Positions 35,372 to 36,667 of a stretch of 36,667 nt of DNA are shown here, piece by piece. The first letter of the stretch is position 1. Each line of letters opens with the position of its first letter. A program made the position numbers and the translations under genes. The notes under the pieces are model-generated. The model worked only from the letters and a program-made list of their open reading frames with translations. It had not been told where the DNA came from and made no database searches. Source of the stretch: an uncultured Collinsella sp. (GTDB lineage: Bacteria; Actinomycetota; Coriobacteriia; Coriobacteriales; Coriobacteriaceae); NCBI GenBank assembly GCA_934675795.1, contig CAKURW010000016.1, forward strand, positions 1 through 36,667, given 5' to 3'.

Positions 35372-35815
35372 ATGTCCAACATTACCGTCAACATAAAGCG
35401 TCTCGACCCCACCGTCGAGCTTCCCAAATACGCCCATCCCACCGATGCCGGCTTGGATCTGCGCTCCAACGAGGACTGCGTCCTGAAGCCCTTCGAACGC
35501 CGTCTGGTCTCTACTGGGCTGGCCATCGCCCTGCCCGATGGCTACGCCGGCTTCGTCCAGCCCCGCAGCGGCTTGGCCATCAAGCAGGGCCTGTCTATAG
35601 TCAATACGCCGGGCCTCATCGACGCCCACTACCGAGGAGAACTCAAGGTTATCCTCATCAACCTGGATCCCTCCAACAACATCCAAATCAACAAAGGCGA
35701 CCGCATCGCCCAACTCGTCATCCAAGAAGTCCCCACGGTTAACCTCATAGAAGTAGAAGAACTAGACGAAACCGACCGAGGCAACGGAGGCTTCGGTTCT
35801 TCTGGTGTGGCTTAG
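35372..35815 (+). CDS. dut: Deoxyuridine 5'-triphosphate nucleotidohydrolase
   Basis: It hydrolyses dUTP to dUMP, keeping uracil out of DNA and feeding thymidylate synthesis. The 147 aa hold all five trimeric dUTPase motifs: [10 protein letters not shown] (24-32), II PRSGLA (64-69), [15 protein letters not shown] (79-90) with the catalytic Asp, [11 protein letters not shown] (109-117), and [11 protein letters not shown] (136-145). From about codon 87 onward Glu is always GAA, Gln always CAA and Arg partly CGA, unlike the first half and the neighbouring genes, where GAG and CAG prevail. The ATG is 4 nt after the nrdR stop. The stop overlaps the left arm of a small hairpin. Confidence 0.96.
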   Translation: MSNITVNIKRLDPTVELPKYAHPTDAGLDLRSNEDCVLKPFERRLVSTGLAIALPDGYAGFVQPRSGLAIKQGLSIVNTPGLIDAHYRGELKVILINLDPSNNIQINKGDRIAQLVIQEVPTVNLIEVEELDETDRGNGGFGSSGVA

Positions 35816-35839
35816 CCCATTTCTTCGTTGAAAATGGGC
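35815..35839 (+). terminator. Stem-loop at the dut stop codon
   Basis: GCCCATTT (35815-35822) pairs with AAATGGGC (35832-35839) around a 9-nt loop. There is no T run after it, so it may protect the 3' end rather than terminate. Confidence 0.45.
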
Positions 35840-35852
35840 GTCGTAATGCCCG

Positions 35853-35954
35853 CTCGCCCCTGGGAGGCCCCTATATATCATCCCGTGCTCAAACATTCTC
35901 GCTTCGCTGCGAAACTGCGCGCGGGACGATATATAGGGGCCTCCCAGGGGTGAG
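35853..35954 (+). repeat. Hairpin element A1 (family A)
   Basis: A 102-bp element. Arms 35853-35888 and 35919-35954 pair over 36 bp with only three non-Watson-Crick positions. These include an A opposite C (35880/35927) and a T opposite G (35886/35921). The 30-nt loop (35889-35918) contains CAAACATTCTCGC and GCTGCGAAACTGC. No reading frame of note. The same loop, reversed, recurs in element A2. Function unknown. Confidence 0.88.
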
Positions 35955-36029
35955 CTACGTTTACATGCTCGCAATCGGTTATGGCTTCCCATCTGAAGCC
36001 GAATGCTGTATCTAGAAACTGTGTCTAAC

Positions 36030-36080
36030 AAGTAATCCGATCTGACAAAGAGACGGCTCCTTTGTCAGATCGGATTACTT
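36030..36080. terminator. Perfect 21-bp hairpin between convergent genes
   Basis: Bases 36030-36050 pair perfectly with 36060-36080 around the loop AGACGGCTC. It lies midway between dut (+) and the glycosyltransferase gene (-), flanked by moderately T-rich sequence on the right, so it may be a two-way terminator. A further copy of GATTACTTGT at 36082-36091 can also pair with ACAAGTAATC (36028-36037), giving an alternative fold. Confidence 0.65.
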
Positions 36081-36154
36081 TGATTACTTGTTTCCGAGTT
36101 CCCCTTCGCTGCTTTTCGTAGGGTAACCGATATGGCTGCTAGTGCGTACGTATA

Positions 36155-36267
36155 GCCGTGGCGCAGGGCGCCCACACATATCGTTCCACGCGCAGTTTCG
36201 CAGCGAGCGAAGCGAAGCGAGAATGTTTGAGCATGGAATGATATGTGTGGGCGGCCTGCGCCACGGC
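36155..36267 (-). repeat. Hairpin element A2 (family A, inverted copy)
   Basis: A 113-bp element. Arms 36155-36191 and 36231-36267 pair over 37 bp with three exceptions. Its 39-nt core (36192-36230) is the reverse complement of the A1 core plus a 9-nt repeat of the AGCGA type. The inner stem keeps the A-C and T-G exceptions at the same places as A1, while two inner pairs and nearly all outer pairs have changed on both sides together. Confidence 0.88.
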
Positions 36268-36280
36268 GGACAGTCCAATG

Positions 36281-36667
36281 TTAGCGGATATGCGCAGGCT
36301 TGCCGCCCCAGTAGAAGCGGCAGAAGGCTCGTTTGCGCTTTTGGGGTTTGCCTACGAGCTCCATGGTGGCGATGGCTATGTCTTCGGCTGCGTGGGGGCG
36401 GCGTAGTACTTCGCCGTTGATGAGTAGGGCTTTGAGTGATTCAGGACGGTCGTGCAAGTGACGTAGGGTTACGATGAGTTCTCGTGCGGTGGTGACATGC
36501 ATGCTGGCGCCCATACCGGTGAGCATCGTGGTGTTTGCCTTTTCCTGACCGTATGATTTGCCCAGCAGGATCATCGGCAGATGTGCGCATAGGCACTCGG
36601 TGACCGTGAGTCCGCCTGATTTGAGGATTGCCAGGTCGCAGCCGTGCATGAGGGCCGCCATGTCGTC
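36281..36667 (-). CDS. Glycosyltransferase, MGDG synthase / GT28 family, C-terminal part only
   Basis: The last 128 or so residues of a glycosyltransferase whose beginning lies beyond the right edge. The reading frame is open to base 36667, and the ATG at 36661 is probably internal. CDLAILKSGGLTVTECL followed by HLPMILLGKSYGQEKAN is the C-terminal nucleotide-sugar site of the MurG, UgtP and MGDG-synthase group. Within this group, the KSGGLTVTE and GQEKAN pattern is closer to diacylglycerol glycosyltransferases (glycolipid synthesis) than to MurG. The C-terminal tail is basic (KPQKRKRAFCRFYWGGK). The stop is 13 nt from hairpin element A2. Family likely; exact product open. Confidence 0.8.
   Translation of the reverse strand, partial: DDMAALMHGCDLAILKSGGLTVTECLCAHLPMILLGKSYGQEKANTTMLTGMGASMHVTTARELIVTLRHLHDRPESLKALLINGEVLRRPHAAEDIAIATMELVGKPQKRKRAFCRFYWGGKPAHIR

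Noticed and set aside
35853..36267. CRISPR array or retron
   Set aside because: There are only two copies, in opposite orientation, with no regular spacers, no cas genes and no reverse transcriptase nearby.
35853..36267. Simple bidirectional terminators as the explanation of A1 and A2
   Set aside because: Stems of 36-37 bp with a conserved 30-39-nt core and no T runs are not terminator-like; the 21-bp hairpin between them suits that role better.
36142..36420. 92-codon plus-strand frame over element A2 and the glycosyltransferase end
   Set aside because: Runs through the hairpin repeat and antisense to a real gene; Arg-rich shadow product.

Overview
The window is ordinary chromosomal DNA of a GC-rich bacterium. 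The best fit is a member of the Coriobacteriia, probably Collinsella or a close relative. I infer this from the codon use (GAG, CGC/CGT and GCC dominate), from RNase J and RNase Y occurring together, from SpoVS and NrdR, and from a gene order that mixes actinobacterial and Firmicute blocks. No phage, transposase, plasmid, CRISPR, rRNA or tRNA gene was seen. Both ends cut through genes: lepA has lost its N-terminus and a glycosyltransferase on the minus strand has lost its N-terminal part.

Layout: (1) 1-3972, translation and tRNA/heme: lepA, dusB, hemW. (2) 4031-11371, a compact block: an unusual membrane-ended DnaJ-like protein, dnaJ, mtaB, phoH, ybeY, dgkA, era, recO. The phoH-ybeY-dgkA-era-recO order is classical, but pgpH and cdd are missing. 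(3) 11396-14240, rpsO and pnp, each with structured leaders and clear terminators. (4) 14232-14637, an intergenic region with two long hairpin repeats (family B) in inverted orientation. (5) 14828-23883, rnj, ftsK, a RodZ-like gene, yajQ, rimO, pgsA, cinA. (6) 23884-25993, a helically phased TTTGGTC array, an SOS-controlled promoter, recA and recX. (7) 26056-32923, a strong promoter, then rny, an uncharacterised GHKL ATPase, spoVS, miaB, miaA and hflX. (8) 32908-34872, lexA with a coupled membrane acyltransferase on the minus strand, divergent from a LysM/YneA-like gene, with SOS boxes between them. (9) 34886-35815, nrdR, whose start site lies in a hairpin, and dut. (10) 35815-36280, the convergent gap before the glycosyltransferase, holding a second inverted pair of hairpin repeats (family A) around a 21-bp hairpin.

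The genes fall into a few jobs. For RNA turnover and ribosome maturation there are PNPase, RNase J, RNase Y, YbeY, PhoH, Era, HflX, LepA and S15. All three methylthiotransferase types are present (MtaB, RimO, MiaB), with MiaA and DusB for tRNA modification. RecA, RecX, RecO, LexA and a probable division inhibitor make up the SOS response. FtsK, the RodZ-like protein, PgsA and DgkA serve the envelope and division.

The least explained material is the two families of hairpin elements. Each has a fixed core inside long stems whose sequence differs between copies while base pairing is kept, and each occurs as an inverted pair in one intergenic gap.
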